64,000 bases of DNA from Streptomyces sp. NBC_01353 (GCF_036237275.1 NZ_CP108352.1:372001-436000), one strand, 5' to 3'; numbered from the stretch's first letter, positions 29,101-37,370 are shown. The notes: a model not told the origin generated them from the sequence alone. Numbers and translations: made by a program.

Positions 29101-29869
29101 CGTCGATCAGGCCGGCGAAGTCGGGGTGGTTGACGTCGATGCCGGTGTCGAGCACCGCGACCTTGACGCCCTTGCCGGTGTGGCCGGCCGCCCATGCCTC
29201 GGGCGCGCCGATCAGCGGCACGCTCTCCTTCAGGCTGGCCTTCACGCGACCGTCGAGCCACAGCTTCGCCACGCCCGCGCCCAGCTTCGCATCGCCCTGC
29301 GGCGCGACGGTGGTCCAGAAGGTGCGGGCCTGCCGCTTGTCGGTGCTGAGCGCGGCACCGTGGATGCCCTTGAGTTTGCGGGTCAGCTTGCTGCCCCGGG
29401 GGGCCGTCGGCTCGACGGCCGCGCGGGTCTTCGGCTGGGTGTACGTCGCGATCAGCGGTACCGCGGCCGACTTCGTGTCGTCGTAGCCCATCTCGATCAG
29501 GTCGGTGACGTTGAACAGCCGCCGGTCCAGCTTGTCCGTGCCCAGAAGCGGCACGGCCTCGTCCGGGATGACGAACAGGTCACCCTTGATCTCCTGGAGT
29601 TTCACGCCGCCGACGGCGCTGTCCGGCCGGTCGACGTCGGCGATCTGCTTGCCGTCGGCCATCGTGGTGACCGTGACGACGTCGCCGGTGACCAGAGTGA
29701 CCTTGTGGGTGGCCGAGGGCTTGGCGGGAACGGTTGGCTTGCTCGGAGCGGCTTGTGCGGGCGCTTGCAGAACTGCGAGCCCCGACGCCAGCAGCGGCGC
29801 CGCGGTGGCGGCCGAGATCAGCTGCCAGCGCCTACGGCGGAAGGCGGATGCCTGAGGGAGGGAGAACAT
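26135..29869 (-). CDS. Large secreted S8 (subtilisin-like) peptidase
   Basis: A 1244-residue exported serine peptidase. Signal peptide: RRRRWQLISAATAAPLLASG to about AQA at 38-40. A propeptide (VTLVTGDVVTVTTMADGKQI) precedes the catalytic domain with D241 (VAVLDTGID), H276 (NGHGTHVAGT), oxyanion N371 (AAGNAGP) and S447 (SGTSMATPHV). Beyond 500 there are beta-rich modules and a PA-like insert (KGKVVVVERSDEVSPQERTE, then GAKALIVVNDGVGAL) followed by a long C-terminal region of adhesion/Ig-like strands. All catalytic residues are present. It probably acts outside the cell on proteins; the regulator gene at 25005 follows it. Confidence 0.93.
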   Translation of the reverse strand: MFSLPQASAFRRRRWQLISAATAAPLLASGLAVLQAPAQAAPSKPTVPAKPSATHKVTLVTGDVVTVTTMADGKQIADVDRPDSAVGGVKLQEIKGDLFVIPDEAVPLLGTDKLDRRLFNVTDLIEMGYDDTKSAAVPLIATYTQPKTRAAVEPTAPRGSKLTRKLKGIHGAALSTDKRQARTFWTTVAPQGDAKLGAGVAKLWLDGRVKASLKESVPLIGAPEAWAAGHTGKGVKVAVLDTGIDVNHPDFAGLIDGTASFVPGEAVTDVNGHGTHVAGTIVGSGAASGGDNKGVAPDADLFVGKVLGGAEGSGQDSWVMAGMQWAAESGADVVNMSLGDSYPTDGSDPMSQTVDALSAQYGTLFVIAAGNAGPESISAPGAAASALTVAATDKQDQLANFSSTGPLAYSGGMKPDIAAPGVDITAARSQEMTDGGEGLYRTISGTSMATPHVVGAAALLAQQHPDWTGAQLKEHLMSTAKGLADGYSPYEVGTGRLDVAAAVRATVRGTGSLFFGNYTWPHEPSDVAVTKDLTFTNTGSAEVTLNLALTNAGGPFTLGATTVTVPAGGAAAVPVTGDPQAASAGRHVGYVIATDAATGQPVTRTSLALLEEEERYDLNIKLVGRDGKPAAGWVGINLAGDFWPWNVYVNGSTTMRMAPGTYTVAGYLDVAGEKADRSGMAVLVDPETVLKDGSADVVLDASKARLLQTEAPQRTEDRQRKVDFNVHYKGLDPYMDYRSAYVLPPTYDDVYVAPTEPMKQGEFMLITRWRKGEPQLGLSALAGRLQFEARVQPGSALGTATDTLHAVYAGNGAAAAYAKITAKGKVVVVERSDEVSPQERTEAAVAAGAKALIVVNDGVGALMEYVGESAIPVATVHRDAGKGLVSMAKADIFKLTVKQTEHTPFVYDLTRDYPGQVPDRALVYKPSKADLARIDARYHAAAGGRLAEGYRSDFTLSPSLNLPELEWHPGTRTEWVTPGQVWREFHTQGVDGALPWSMVSGDNTYAKGSTTRLDWFAPATRPGQSESFGVYNSRWQNYMTWNVQAWASASDTMRLGGYLPWGETPSHLQVFQGDTLIHDNPVSGDMQWVEVPAGNLPYRTVLDVERPGDVFRLSTRTHTEWTFMSDTVDSDFFERFSVLNLDYKLETDLHGDVKAHETQRIALKPVSMDGGTVPGSVTKVTLDVSYDDGATWQKVTLTKGAGGSWTGSFKTAKKPGGFISVRASAETDSGFSVKNEIIRAYGLR

Positions 29870-30104
29870 GCCCTGGGTCTATCGACCCGACCACGGCGGC
29901 GTGAAGGCCTGGTGACGTCAAGTCCTTGCCATGGCAGGGACTTGCCAGCCGCAAGCCGCGCGAACCCGGGCACGATCGCACTTTTCGCAGTGCTGTCTCA
30001 GCCGCGTCCGCGGATCACCTGGTCGTACACCCTGGACAAGGAGGCGTACCGTGCCGACGAACCCGACAAGCGGTGCTCGTTCCGCTTCTCTTGCTCGCAG
30101 GCCT

Positions 30105-30509
30105 TCACCGGACTCGACGGCTGCCCCCGCTGCGGACCGGCCGCCGGCAAACGTCGTCGTGTCGGCCCCGCTCGCCTACCGCATCACCCGCGACACCGTT
30201 CGTCTGCGGCTGCGTCATCAATGTCGCGGTAGAAGTCCGCTGCGGCGGGTCTGCCCGGTGGCCATGCCGTGCCGGCCCTCCGGGTGCAGTCGAGGAGACC
30301 TGCTCTGCCCGCTCCGAGCAGTCGTCCTCGGGCGGGGCGTTCCTCCGCCCGTCTGCGCCGTTGTCGGTCTGGTCGGACTTGCTGCCGCTCTTCTCGTCGA
30401 TGAAGTTGCCGGCATTGTCGATCGCTCCTTCGATCCTTGCGGTGTTCTCGGCCGCGGTATCGCGGCCCTTGCCCACCAGCCCCTTGAGAGAGTGCTTCAG
30501 ATCGCCCAT
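30105..30509 (-). CDS. Antitoxin-like (Rv0909-type) small protein with odd tail
   Basis: The first about 45 residues (MGDLKHSLKGLVGKGRDTAA, then IEGAIDNAGNFIDEKSGSKS) match the short actinobacterial 'antitoxin' family typified by Rv0909, amphipathic proteins of about 60-70 residues. Here the frame runs on for 134 residues with an arginine-rich, low-complexity tail (from DGRRNAPPEDDC), so a frameshift or lost stop near residue 55 is likely. No toxin gene is adjacent. GGAG precedes the ATG. Function unproven. Confidence 0.5.
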   Translation of the reverse strand: MGDLKHSLKGLVGKGRDTAAENTARIEGAIDNAGNFIDEKSGSKSDQTDNGADGRRNAPPEDDCSERAEQVSSTAPGGPARHGHRADPPQRTSTATLMTQPQTNGVAGDAVGERGRHDDVCRRPVRSGGSRRVR

Positions 30510-30612
30510 TGAGGTCTCCTTCCAGCGATTCGCGAGAGCTCTGCCACTCCCCCAGGAAAGCTGTCCGACATGCAAGCGTTCCTCCCCAGATGCCCCAACG
30601 GGCGGCGTGCCG

Positions 30613-31470
30613 ATGTCTGAGCGGATGATTGACACAGACGGCGTCGAGCTGTGCACCGAGCCCTTTGGCGATCCGTCGAACCCACCGGTCCTGCTCATCA
30701 TGGGCACTGGCGCTTCGATGCTCTGGTGGGAGGAGGGCTTCTGCCGGATACTCGCCGAGGGCGGACGGTTCGTGATCCGTTACGACCATCGCGACACCGG
30801 CCGATCGGTCACCTACGAACTGGGCCGACCCGGATACACGGGCGTGGATCTGGTCGGCGACGCCGTCGGTGTACTCGATGCTTATGAGATCCCGGCCGCG
30901 CACGTAGTGGGTGTCTCGGCCGGAGGAGCGATCGCGCAGTTGCTCGCGCTCGATCATGCAGATCGAGTTCTCTCACTCGTCCTGATCAGCACGTCCCGTG
31001 CAGTGGCTGGTGGCCGTGAGCTGCCACCGCCGACCGAGGAATTCGTACGGTACGTATCGACCGCACAGGTCGATTGGTCGCAGGCCGCTTCGGTGATCGA
31101 GTACCTCGTCGAGTATTCGCGTGTGCTCGCAGGCGGCCGGCGCCTGTTCGATGAGACCGCCGCACGTGACCTTGTTCGTCGAGACGTCGAGCGTGCACAC
31201 GACTTTGCGGCCGTGCGGAACCACGACTCACTTCAAGACGGTGAGCAAACGCGAGAGCCCCTGTCGTCGATCGCCGTGCCCACGCTGGTGATCCACGGGA
31301 CTGCGGATCCGATGTTCCCGTTCGGGCACGGCGAGGCACTTGCAGAAGAGATCCCTGCCGCGAGGCTGTTGGCCTTGGAAGGTGCAGGCCATGGGGTCGA
31401 CCAAGTCGATTGGGAGACGATCGTCCGTGCGATCCTGAAGCACACTGCTGCCGATGAACAGGGCCGCTGA
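30613..31470 (+). CDS. Alpha/beta-fold hydrolase
   Basis: A 285-residue hydrolase. Core features: PPVLLIMGTGASMLWW (HG-like oxyanion region as MGTGAS), RYDHRDTGRS, nucleophile elbow GVSAGGAIAQ with S102, acid in VIHGTADPMFPFG, and the histidine in LEGAGHGVDQ near 260. The closest relatives I recall are epoxide hydrolase or aclacinomycin methylesterase-like proteins. The ATG at 30613 gives the usual MSERMIDTDGVEL start. Divergent from the antitoxin-like gene. Substrate unknown. Confidence 0.88.
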   Translation: MSERMIDTDGVELCTEPFGDPSNPPVLLIMGTGASMLWWEEGFCRILAEGGRFVIRYDHRDTGRSVTYELGRPGYTGVDLVGDAVGVLDAYEIPAAHVVGVSAGGAIAQLLALDHADRVLSLVLISTSRAVAGGRELPPPTEEFVRYVSTAQVDWSQAASVIEYLVEYSRVLAGGRRLFDETAARDLVRRDVERAHDFAAVRNHDSLQDGEQTREPLSSIAVPTLVIHGTADPMFPFGHGEALAEEIPAARLLALEGAGHGVDQVDWETIVRAILKHTAADEQGR

Positions 31471-31925
31471 ACTTGAACGGGTGTCGGGACAGAGGGGCGC
31501 ACGGGCGAGCGTTGCGGCACCGGTGTGGATGCTGGTGCAGCTCGCACGCCGAAAAGTACGAGCGCAGAACGCGAAGCAGACCTGCCGGCTTTGCGACGCA
31601 AGCTGGATGATCCGGAGTGGCTGCAGCCACGAGCACGATCCCCTACCTCATCGCCCCCACGCCCCCCTTCCGGCCCGCCGCCTCCTCCCTTGCCAGGCCT
31701 CGCCCACACCAGAGCCTCCGGCAAGAAGTCCGCCAGGGTTCGCTGGGCGGCGGCATGCCAGTCTCCGACTGCCACGGACCATCGAAACCAAGTCCGAGGC
31801 CGGGATTGACGCGTGCGAGGATGTGGGCGTGGCCTGCTTGACCGGCCAGGTCGCCGCCTGCACAGTCGGGATGCGGCACCGCAGCAGCGCCGCCTGACTC
31901 TGCCGACCGGTCCGCCCGTCCTCAG
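31471..31925. other. Intergenic stretch, no gene supported
   Basis: No convincing frame. A short coding-like run (STSAEREADLPALRRKLDD) occurs near 31540-31610 but lacks start and continuity. Confidence 0.35.
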
Positions 31926-32609
31926 GTGGCGGACGGCCCTGACACCCAGGAGCGGCTGATCCCTGTGGTCCTCGACCTGGTTGTGATCGGTACGGCCATC
32001 ACCCTGGGGCCTTTGCACAACAGCGCCTTCATCCTGCTGCTCTCCTCGCGGCGCGGCGTTCGTAAGGGCTTGGCGTTCCTGTTGTCGTGGCTGGCCAACC
32101 TGATTGCGGTGATCGCCTGTGTGGTGCTGCTGACCGGCGGTCAGCCCCCGGCCCGTCACAGCGCGCCCTCGACTGCCGCGATCGCTGCGAAACTCGCCAT
32201 CGGCCTGGCACTGGTGCTGTACGGCGCACACCGGCGCCGCCGACCACCCCGCCCGCACGGCCCGCCACGCTGGACCGCCCGGATCGATAGTGCCTCTCCG
32301 GCCACGGCAGCCGGCCTGGCATGGGTGCTGCAGCCCTGGGCACTGGTCAGCGCTGGCGCCGCGACCGCCTTCGGCGCGAACCTCTCCACCCTCGCCGACT
32401 GGCTCGCCCTGACCGGCTACTGTCTGCTGGCCACACTCAGCCTCATCGTCATGGAGATGTACGCGGTCCGGGCGCCCGAGGTCGCCAACGCCCGGTTGAA
32501 CGCACTTCGGAGCTGGCTGGAGCAGCACCAGGAGCGGCTGATCGTCACGCTCTCCCTGCTCGTCGGCCTGTGGCTGACGGCACGGAGCATCGCCGAACTG
32601 GTCTCCTGA
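31926..32609 (+). CDS. GAP-family (Sap-like) membrane protein
   Basis: A 227-residue membrane protein with about six hydrophobic segments. It starts LDLVVIGTAITLGPLHNSAF and has basic loops (LLLSSRRGVRKGLAFLLSWL), a pattern of the GAP/Sap family linked in mycobacteria to transport of glycopeptidolipid or sulfolipid. The C-terminal part ends VTLSLLVGLWLTARSIAELV. The initiator is probably the GTG at 31926. Role here unknown, likely envelope export. Confidence 0.7.
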   Translation: MADGPDTQERLIPVVLDLVVIGTAITLGPLHNSAFILLLSSRRGVRKGLAFLLSWLANLIAVIACVVLLTGGQPPARHSAPSTAAIAAKLAIGLALVLYGAHRRRRPPRPHGPPRWTARIDSASPATAAGLAWVLQPWALVSAGAATAFGANLSTLADWLALTGYCLLATLSLIVMEMYAVRAPEVANARLNALRSWLEQHQERLIVTLSLLVGLWLTARSIAELVS

Positions 32610-32908
32610 CACGGACGTCCCCTGCTGCGGCCCCCACCCCGGACTCGTCACGAACAGCGGACCGATCTTCCTGCCTGGTCCACGACTGCCTCGATGAGGT
32701 TCTCCAGGTGGACAGGCGTGCTGCTCCACGTCGGCGGCGTCCGACCCGGGAAAGCTGCTGAGGAGCCGTCATGAGCCCCGGCATTCGCACAATGCAGGTC
32801 TTGGAACGGGGTCCGACCCGCTTCTGAGTGAGAACGAAAAGATCAACCGGCGTTCGGGCGGCCTGCTTTCGATCTTGCTCGGGCAGGGGCCGTTCGTGAG
32901 AACCGGGG

Positions 32909-33487
32909 TCAGCGCGTACGTACGCCGTCGATGGCGATCGCCAGCAGGAGGTCTGCCTCGGCCGGGCCGTCGACCTCCCGCTCGGTGGCCAGCGCGATCG
33001 CGCCCACGAGCTTCAGCAGCTGGGCGATGGTGATCTCGGCACGCACGGCGTCTGCCGCTTGGGCACGCGCGAGGAGGGCGTCTCCGGCGGTGGTGATCAT
33101 GTCGTGGCAGGTTTCGCCCAGCGCCGGGTCTCCGTCCTGCATCAGCGAAGCCCCCAGGCCCCGGTTGGCCACGGCGTGCGCGCCGACGGCGTGAAGCCAG
33201 GTGGACAGCGCCTGGCCCGGGTCGGGTTCGGCGAGGAGGTCGTCCGCCTTCGCGCAGAGCGCCTCGACCCGGTCCTTGAAGACCGCCTCCAGGATCGCCT
33301 GCCGGGAGGGGAAGTGGCGGTGCAGGGTGGCCGAGCCGACTCCGGCACGGCGGGCGACCTCTTCCAGTGAGGCGTCGGCGCCATGCTCGGCGATCAGGGC
33401 CCCGGCTGCGGCCACGATCTTCTCGGCGTTGCGGCGGGCGTCGGCACGCATCGGCCGGCGGGGCGGGGTGGCGGCGTCCTTGGGCAC
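32909..33487 (-). CDS. TetR-family repressor, divergent from NmrA-like gene
   Basis: A 192-residue TetR regulator. HTH at 17-63: RRNAEKIVAAAGALIAEHGA, then SLEEVARRAGVGSATLHRHF. The remainder is the all-helical ligand domain. I take the GTG at 33487 (VPKDAATPPRRPMRADARRN) as start; the ATG coding MRADARR is an alternative. It faces the NmrA-like oxidoreductase across about 115 bp carrying a 14-bp inverted repeat, the standard layout for a TetR that represses its neighbour. Confidence 0.88.
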   Translation of the reverse strand: MPKDAATPPRRPMRADARRNAEKIVAAAGALIAEHGADASLEEVARRAGVGSATLHRHFPSRQAILEAVFKDRVEALCAKADDLLAEPDPGQALSTWLHAVGAHAVANRGLGASLMQDGDPALGETCHDMITTAGDALLARAQAADAVRAEITIAQLLKLVGAIALATEREVDGPAEADLLLAIAIDGVRTR

Positions 33488-33511
33488 GGGCGCTCCTGAC
33501 GGCTTGATAAC

Positions 33512-33560
33512 TGGGGTGGTCCTCCATATTGTAGCCAACGTTAAGCGGAGGGCCACCCCA
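33512..33560. promoter_or_regulatory. Inverted repeat in the TetR/NmrA divergent promoter region
   Basis: TGGGGTGGTCCTCC (33512-33525) and GGAGGGCCACCCCA (33547-33560) are inverted 14-bp arms with one mismatch and a 21-bp spacer that holds an AT-richer block (ATATTGTAGCCAACGTTAAG). It is a good candidate operator for the TetR protein. Confidence 0.6.
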
Positions 33561-33605
33561 CTTAAGGGATGGCTCCCCTTCCGCACGGACGCCATGGAGA
33601 AGAAC

Positions 33606-34532
33606 ATGAAGCTGACGCAGAACACCGTCGTGGTTGCGGGCGCGACCGGCCTGCAGGGCAGGGCCGTGACCCGCCACCTGCTCCGCGACGGCTGGCAAGT
33701 GCGCGCACTGACGCGCGACCCGGACGGGCCGCAGGCCACGGCGCTGGCGCAGGCCGGCGCACAGGTGGTCCGGGCGCACATGGAGGACGTCGACTCCCTG
33801 ACCGCCGCGGCCGAGGGCGCCTGGGGCTTGTTCAGCGTCCAGCCCACCGTCGGATCGCCCGGCACCGCACCGGACTTCACCGCCGACGACGAGGTGCGCT
33901 GGGGGGTGAACGTCGCCGAGGCAGCGCACGCCGCAGGTATCGGGCACTTCGTCTTCACCTCGGTCGCCGAAGCGGACCGGCACATTGAGGAGAGGCTGCC
34001 GGTGAACCTGGTCAGCAAGTGGCAGATCGAGCAGCACATCGCCGCGCTCGGCCTGCCCGCGACGATCCTGAGGCCGGTGTCCTTCATGGAGAACTTCACC
34101 GGCGGATATGCGCTGCGGAACGGGAACCTGTCCACGGGGCTCGCCCCGGAGGTTCCCCAGCAGATCATGGCCGTCGACGATGTCGGCGCCGTCACCGCGC
34201 TGGCGTTCTCCCGGCCGAAGGAGTGGATCGGCCGGGCCGTCTCCCTGGCCGGAGACGAACTCACACCGGTTCGGATCGCCGCTGCCATCGGGCAGGCACT
34301 CGGCATACCGCTGCCCTACGTTCAGATCCCGATCGACTCGATCCGGGCCTTGAGTGAAGACTTCGCCTACGCCAACGAGTGGCTCAACGAACACGGCTAC
34401 CGCGCGGACATCCCCGCCACCCGTGAGATCCACCCCGGCACGATGGACTTCCCTACCTGGCTGGAGCGCACCGGCGCCTCCCAGATCGCCGCATACCTCG
34501 ACTCCGCGCGCGCTGCCGGGCAGGACGCATGA
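33606..34532 (+). CDS. NmrA-family NAD(P)-binding protein
   Basis: A 308-residue atypical SDR of the NmrA type. NTVVVAGATGLQGRAVTRHL has the GxxGxxG site and VRALTRDPDG the NADP-sensing Arg. FVFTSVAEADRHIEERLPVN, later SKWQIEQHIAALGLPATILR, matches the family's active-site region, where the YxxxK tyrosine is replaced. Such proteins act as redox sensors or reductases. The ATG at 33606 is preferred, with 33594 possible. Divergent from and probably repressed by the TetR protein. Confidence 0.88.
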   Translation: MKLTQNTVVVAGATGLQGRAVTRHLLRDGWQVRALTRDPDGPQATALAQAGAQVVRAHMEDVDSLTAAAEGAWGLFSVQPTVGSPGTAPDFTADDEVRWGVNVAEAAHAAGIGHFVFTSVAEADRHIEERLPVNLVSKWQIEQHIAALGLPATILRPVSFMENFTGGYALRNGNLSTGLAPEVPQQIMAVDDVGAVTALAFSRPKEWIGRAVSLAGDELTPVRIAAAIGQALGIPLPYVQIPIDSIRALSEDFAYANEWLNEHGYRADIPATREIHPGTMDFPTWLERTGASQIAAYLDSARAAGQDA

Positions 34533-34589
34533 ACGCCCGCACTCACGGCCTCGGGCGCGTCGGGATCTGGGCGGCGAAGTTCTGCGTGC

Positions 34590-34903
34590 TCAGCTCACGA
34601 CCACGCGGACACCGCCGAACCGGCCCGCACGGGCGGCCAGCAGGCCGACGCCTTCGCGGACCCACCAACCCCACGGTGGTGCGGTGCATCCGGTTGCCGC
34701 CGGCCCGGTCACCCGGCCACTGGTCCCACAGCGCAGCACCGCCAGCACGATGGCGGCGATCTTCCCGGCGGGCAGGGACCGCCGCCGTGAGCCGATCTTC
34801 TTCAGGTGGCCGCGTATCAGGTCGGCGAGCCAGGTCAGGGTGGCATTCGACAGCGGCAGGCGGGCGGTGTAGACAAGGCCGTCAGGGCCCTCGACGGTGT
34901 CGT
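34590..34903 (-). pseudogene. N-terminal transposase fragment (IS5-like, HTH region)
   Basis: The minus strand encodes GLVYTARLPLSNATLTWLAD, LIRGHLKKIGSRRRSLPAGK and IAAIVLAVLR, then, after a frame slip, DQ...AGGN...TTV and WVREGVGLLAARAGR before a stop at 34590. This is the helix-turn-helix front end of a common Streptomyces DDE transposase whose C-terminus reads ...TTLLRGLLVLTNLEV. The catalytic domain is missing. Confidence 0.65.
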
Positions 34904-34966
34904 TCTTACTTCACACCAAACTCAACTGCCGCCGGGGGCACGCCAGTTATGCCCCGCTGGCTCCCG

Positions 34967-35402
34967 CTACCGGCGCGCGGTAAACCTCCCGTCGGGCCGC
35001 TTGTGCACCCAGCCGCGGTGGGCGAGCTTGGTCATCTTCGCGCGCAGCGGCTCCACCCTGCCGCGCGCTGTCACGTCCAAGCCCAGCTCCTCGCCGACAC
35101 CCCTGACCTGCACCGGGCCGTCAGCGACCCGCACGATCGCCAGGCTCTTGCGGTAGTCACCGGGCAGGGCGGCCTCATCGGGATTCTCGCCGCGGTGTGG
35201 GATCAGCAGCACCGCCCGCCCCGCCACCCGGGCGGACGCCGGAACGGCGGGCCGCGGCGGCCTCCGCAGCGGCTCGGTCCTGTGCGACCAGCCGGTTCAG
35301 GACCCGCTCGGCGATCACCAGCTCCTCCCGCTCATCACGGACTTCCTGAAGCTGCTTGGCCAACTCCTCGGCTGGTGCGCCCAGTTCACCCCGGCGAGCC
35401 AT
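34967..35402 (-). pseudogene. IS passenger gene, frameshifted hypothetical
   Basis: MARRGELGAPAEELAKQLQE, then VRDEREELVIAERVLNRLVA begins the first frame; after about residue 58 the frame changes and continues VAGRAVLLIPHRGENPDEAA, later LRAKMTKLAHRGWVHKRPDG, ending FTARR at 34967. From memory, both halves belong to one Streptomyces protein of about 140 residues that occurs next to transposases: a coiled-coil front and a winged-helix-like back. The break lies near 35230. Confidence 0.6.
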
Positions 35403-35587
35403 GATCCGCTCCAGCTCCTGTATCCCCGCATCCTCCCCGCGCTCTCCCGGCGTACCGGCCCGGACACGGATCGCAGGAGCCGCATGACCACGAACGCAGC
35501 CGAACCCGAGAACGGATCCGGCAGACAGGGCGGACGATCTTCACCGTGGACACCCGCCGGCCACCAGCACCCCGATCGCTCTCCACG

Positions 35588-35618
35588 CCAGCCCCTGTGA
35601 CCTGCGAACTTCAGCTTG
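35588..35618 (-). repeat. 31-bp IS terminal repeat, copy 1
   Basis: CCAGCCCCTGTGACCTGCGA followed by ACTTCAGCTTG. An identical sequence lies at 38155-38185. This copy forms the outer end of the truncated element to its left and interrupts the ATP-grasp fragment to its right. Confidence 0.8.
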
Positions 35619-35866
35619 CACACGGCTCGATGAACCCACCATCGCCCGTCGGGGCGAGGGCGAAGTCGAATGCCCCGAAGGCGAGCCCGTACGCGTCGAG
35701 GTACTCGCGGACCGCGGACCGAATGAAGGCTGGCGCGGCCGATAGTGCCGGCCGCAGGGCCGCGGCGAGAGGGACGGCTCGCGAGCGCGGTCGTCGCCCC
35801 GGAGATCAAGGTGGCGCGGACTGCGAAGAGCGCTGCGAGATTGGCCTCAACCAGCTCTTGAACCAC
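35619..35866 (-). pseudogene. C-terminal fragment of an ATP-grasp enzyme
   Basis: In one minus-strand frame SAAPAFIRSAVREYLDAYGL followed by AFGAFDFALAP, then one base on, DGRWWV. The pattern YxxxxxLxYGAFDFxxxxDGRWWFLE is the metal-binding end of ATP-grasp peptide maturases (MvdD/TgmB type). The remaining C-terminus has been replaced by the insertion sequence whose end lies at 35618. The upstream part is also frame-damaged. A remnant only. Confidence 0.45.
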
Positions 35867-35957
35867 GGGGATTCCCTCACATGCACTTCACTGGCCCTCC
35901 TCATCGACGTGCTTCACTCTCGGATCAAGATCAACATCCCGACCGGATAGGCCGACT

Positions 35958-37064
35958 GTGAACATACGCACGACCGGACGAGCAACTGCAGCTGCCCTGC
36001 TGTCCATAGCGCTCCTCCCCGCCACCCTCGCCACCGCCAACGTCGCGCAGGCTGAGGCGCCGTCCAAGCCGAAGCTGACCATCGGCAAGCAGACCACCGA
36101 CCCGCAGAAGGTGCGGGACTTCTGGACTGCCGAGCGCGTCAGCCGTGCCCTCGCCAACGAGGAGAAGGACCAGGCCGCCTTCAACAAGAAGGCCGCGGCC
36201 GCGACCAAGCCCGGCGACCGGAAACCCATCGAGCAGACCCTGCCGGCGCAGTCCAGGACCGCGGTTTCCAACAAGACGCTCGCGCCTCTCGCCACCGCCA
36301 CGGATGTGCCGGAGATGCCGTACGCTCAGCCGGTCCCGTTCCCGCAGTCCCAGCCCGCTGTCCTGGTCGGGAAGATCCTTTTCACTGCCAAGGACGGCAG
36401 CACGCACGGCTGCAGTGGATCGTCCATCGTCACCGCCAACAAGAACACCGTGTGGACTGCCGGCCACTGCATCCACCCTGGTGACGGAACCGGCGCGGAA
36501 GGCTTCTTCCAGAACGTCCTCTTCATCCCCGGCTACAAGAAGAACGCCCAGGCCCCCAAGGGCTATGACGCTCCGTGGGGCGAGTGGGCCGCCAATGCGA
36601 AGGTCGCACCCACTGCGTGGACTGCGGACGGGGACATGTTCTGGGGCGACATGGCAGCCTTCACGGTCATTCCCCCGACCGGATACACGAACCTGACCGA
36701 CTCTGTCGGCGCCTTCGGATACAACTTCGGCTCGGGCCCCGACTGGTCGGACATCATCGACTCCGGCTTCCCCGGTGACGGCTACCAGCGCACCGACATG
36801 GACGGTTACACGCAGTTCTACTGCACGGGCAACGCGGAGGACGCTACCCCGTTCTTCCCCGTGGATGAACGGCTGCAGTTCGACTGCGACATGGGCCACG
36901 GCGCCTCGGGCGGCCCGATGTCCACCCCGCAGGGTCAGATCGTCGGTGCCAACTCGCACGGCGAAGACGACGGAGCAGGCAACCTCACCGCACCGATCCT
37001 GTACAGCTCGGCACACGCTGACAACGCGATCGACGTCATCAACAGGATCGGCACGCTCAACTAG
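35958..37064 (+). CDS. Secreted trypsin-like (S1/V8-type) serine peptidase
   Basis: A 368-residue exported peptidase. Signal peptide: MNIRTTGRATAAALLSIALL to about AQA at 30-32. A charged propeptide (KVRDFWTAERVSRALANEEK) follows. Catalytic triad: H170 in VWTAGHC, D231 in GDMAAFTV, S317 in GASGGPM. Cysteine pairs C152/C171 and C289/C310 fit disulfides. It resembles the V8-like/Glu-endopeptidase branch. The start at 35958 is a GTG. Both sides are mobile-element debris, so it is an isolated survivor. Confidence 0.9.
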   Translation: MNIRTTGRATAAALLSIALLPATLATANVAQAEAPSKPKLTIGKQTTDPQKVRDFWTAERVSRALANEEKDQAAFNKKAAAATKPGDRKPIEQTLPAQSRTAVSNKTLAPLATATDVPEMPYAQPVPFPQSQPAVLVGKILFTAKDGSTHGCSGSSIVTANKNTVWTAGHCIHPGDGTGAEGFFQNVLFIPGYKKNAQAPKGYDAPWGEWAANAKVAPTAWTADGDMFWGDMAAFTVIPPTGYTNLTDSVGAFGYNFGSGPDWSDIIDSGFPGDGYQRTDMDGYTQFYCTGNAEDATPFFPVDERLQFDCDMGHGASGGPMSTPQGQIVGANSHGEDDGAGNLTAPILYSSAHADNAIDVINRIGTLN

Positions 37065-37370
37065 GGCCTGTCTCCGTGACTTCACGTTGATCGGGCCACG
37101 TACGAGGGTGGTGGCCATGCCGCACTTTGGTCGCCACCTCCGGTCCTGCAGATTCGCGTTCGGGCTGCGGGATGACGGCCCGGATGCCTCGGCGGCGAAG
37201 ATGCCGGCGGATTGCTCGTGATGAGTAGGCCCGGTCCGCAGGGACGACGTCGGGTCGCGTTCGTGGCCTGCCCAGGCCGGTGCGTCCGCCTGGGCGAGCA
37301 CGGCAGCGAACATCCGTTGCCAGGTGCCGTCGGCGGCCCACCTGATCAGCCCATCAAGGAGACACGCTCC
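37057..37370 (-). pseudogene. IS5-family transposase remnants
   Basis: Two blocks on the minus strand: IRWAADGTWQRMFAAVLAQA in one frame (N-terminal domain that normally precedes DWLVSVDST) and VPADRAYSSRAIRRHLRRRG, then IRAVIPQP in another (near the third catalytic region of IS5/IS427 elements). The region with the first catalytic Asp is deleted. The end at about 37070 touches the S1 peptidase stop codon. Confidence 0.65.

Larger units (their letters stand above)
34590..35618 (-). mobile_element. Truncated insertion sequence with 31-bp terminal repeat and passenger gene
   Basis: Read on the minus strand from its terminal repeat (35588-35618), this element carries a passenger gene (35402-34967) and then the N-terminal part of a transposase (34903-34590), after which it is cut off. 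The same 31-bp repeat occurs at 38155-38185 next to a transposase 3' end in the opposite arrangement, which identifies it as the terminal inverted repeat of this kind of element. The element's own target site cannot be defined because the other end is missing. Confidence 0.6.

Noticed and set aside
26402-30232. Very long open frame on the plus strand opposite the S8 peptidase
   Set aside because: Its text is composition-driven (Arg, Gly, Val, His rich) without motifs, whereas the minus strand encodes a complete peptidase with signal peptide and catalytic triad.
30105-30509. Toxin-antitoxin module
   Set aside because: The antitoxin-like protein has no toxin gene beside it; the neighbouring gene is an alpha/beta hydrolase.
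32769-34433. 554-codon minus-strand frame opposite the NmrA-like gene and overlapping TetR
   Set aside because: Out of frame with both real genes and without any domain signature.
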